NCBI GenBank assembly: GCA_022565195.1 | Contig: JADFJZ010000108.1 | Coordinates: 1-6,114, forward strand | From: Planctomycetota bacterium | GTDB taxonomy: Bacteria; Planctomycetota; Phycisphaerae; UBA1845; CAIVHJ01 | Length of the DNA: 6,114 nucleotides | Direction: 5' to 3' | Shown here: in pieces, positions 5,765-6,114 of the stretch | Layout of the letters: every line of letters begins with the position of its first letter | Numbering within the stretch: the first letter of the stretch is position 1 | Notes under the pieces: generated by a model | Seen by the model: only the letters and a program-made list of their open reading frames with translations | The model's database searches: none | What the model was told of the DNA's origin: nothing | Translations under genes and position numbers: made by a program

Positions 5765-5796
5765 TAGCCCGAATCCGCCGCGGCGGATTCGGGCTA
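5765..5796 (-). terminator. Perfect 32-bp palindrome at the end of mfd, possible terminator
   Basis: The half TAGCCCGAATCCGCCG is followed immediately by its exact reverse complement, with no spacer. On the minus strand its first three bases are the mfd stop codon TAG (5794-5796). A run of five T (5751-5755) follows, but nine bases after the palindrome, so termination by the standard mechanism would be inefficient. The AGCCCGAA-type ends resemble intergenic repeats I associate with planctomycetes, so it may be a repeat that inserted at or created the stop. The palindrome is certain; its role is not. Confidence 0.5.
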
Positions 5797-6114
5797 AGCA
5801 CGTACGGCTGAGGGTTCTCCCCGGCGCGCTGATTTCGAGCGTGTTGACAAACGTTTGCGCAGGACGGCCAGCAGTGTTTTCGGTTCGAAGTAGCTTTCCG
5901 GAACTCGCCAGTGGAGCGTTCGCGCATCGGGGATGCGCACCGTGCCGGGCAAGCCGTCCTGCGGTCGAAAAGCGGCTTTGGCTTTTGAGAGATCATCAAC
6001 CTCGAACACGACGTCCGGCTTGCGGGCGATGATCGAGCGGATTGTCAGAGGCTGGGCCAAAATGCGCAGTTCCGAGAGGTCGAGCAAAACCTGGACTTTC
6101 GCCGGGTAGGGGGC
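5794..6114 (-). CDS. mfd: Transcription-repair coupling factor, C-terminal fragment
   Basis: The frame is open from the window edge to a TAG at 5794-5796 and gives the last 106 residues of a longer protein. Its opening, about APYPAKVQVLLDLSELRILA, followed by IRSI and DVVFEVDD, matches the C-terminal TRCF (D7) domain of Mfd, where the D-R-F-G-P-x-P segment leads into a helix of the form LLDxAxLRxxA and then a beta strand. The later HWRVPESYFEPKTLLAVLRKRL also fits the end of Mfd proteins. Mfd pushes stalled RNA polymerase off damaged DNA and recruits UvrA; this domain holds the protein inactive until polymerase binds. The start codon and the helicase part lie off the window. The tail after RKRL is short, basic and poorly conserved. 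The assignment rests on this small domain only, but the pattern is distinctive. Confidence 0.8.
   Translation of the reverse strand, partial: APYPAKVQVLLDLSELRILAQPLTIRSIIARKPDVVFEVDDLSKAKAAFRPQDGLPGTVRIPDARTLHWRVPESYFEPKTLLAVLRKRLSTRSKSARRGEPSAVRA

Larger units (their letters stand above)
5365..5793. other. 429-bp intergenic region with several structured elements, no gene
   Basis: No coding frame here looks real: candidate frames on both strands are arginine- and cysteine-rich and lack good ribosome sites. From left to right it holds a leader hairpin, a near-palindrome, a 7-bp inverted repeat, a 118-base three-way-junction-like structure and a 32-bp palindrome. This is a much higher density of long stems than a typical spacer. 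I found no convincing promoter for the orphan gene, though one must lie here if it is expressed alone. Confidence 0.75.

Noticed and set aside
5535..5999. Minus-strand frame of 154 codons overlapping the end of mfd
   Set aside because: It overlaps the TRCF-domain frame, is rich in Arg, Cys and Ser, and crosses the palindrome and the structured element without any protein-like pattern.

Overview
The window most likely comes from a planctomycete chromosome. It is GC-rich, and one protein carries the Cys-x-x-Cys-Gly-Tyr-Asp-Leu-Arg-Gly zinc ribbon followed by membrane helices, a layout I associate with that phylum. The spaces between genes are packed with the kind of palindromic repeat often seen there. 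This placement is inference from the sequence alone. All six supported genes lie on the minus strand, so the layout below is given in the order of transcription, from high to low coordinates.

At the right edge (5794-6114) is the C-terminal end of a transcription-repair coupling factor (mfd). Its TAG stop codon is the first triplet of a perfect 32-bp palindrome. A 430-bp gap follows (5365-5793). It holds a strongly foldable, three-way-junction-like structure (5584-5701), a 7-bp inverted repeat (5481-5503), a near-palindrome (5422-5440) and a leader hairpin (5391-5418). A 174-residue orphan protein (4840-5364) comes next; it is Ala/Ser/Gln/Thr-rich with two short hydrophobic stretches and ends in a good intrinsic terminator (4722-4764).

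The next gap (4341-4839) carries a nested, mirror-symmetric palindromic element (4515-4674). It is built from four mini-hairpins that share a CTTCAG-type tip, with a compensatory base-pair change between its outer two hairpins. The following transcription unit begins with an exported YtcJ-type metal-dependent amidohydrolase (2610-4340). Its ribosome binding site sits inside a 7-bp inverted repeat. Its 3' end overlaps by 40 bp a zinc-ribbon membrane protein (2152-2649).

A second unit has its own promoter (about 2077-2105) and encodes NAD-dependent malate dehydrogenase (mdh). Two bases after its stop codon begins an exported PafA-like phosphatase that runs off the left edge. That phosphatase keeps its catalytic Thr and several metal ligands, but a Thr stands where the family has an active-site Arg.

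The genes are ordinary metabolic, repair and export functions with no evident shared pathway. I see no defence system, CRISPR array, transposase, rRNA or tRNA. The interest lies in the structured intergenic DNA and in the altered phosphatase active site.
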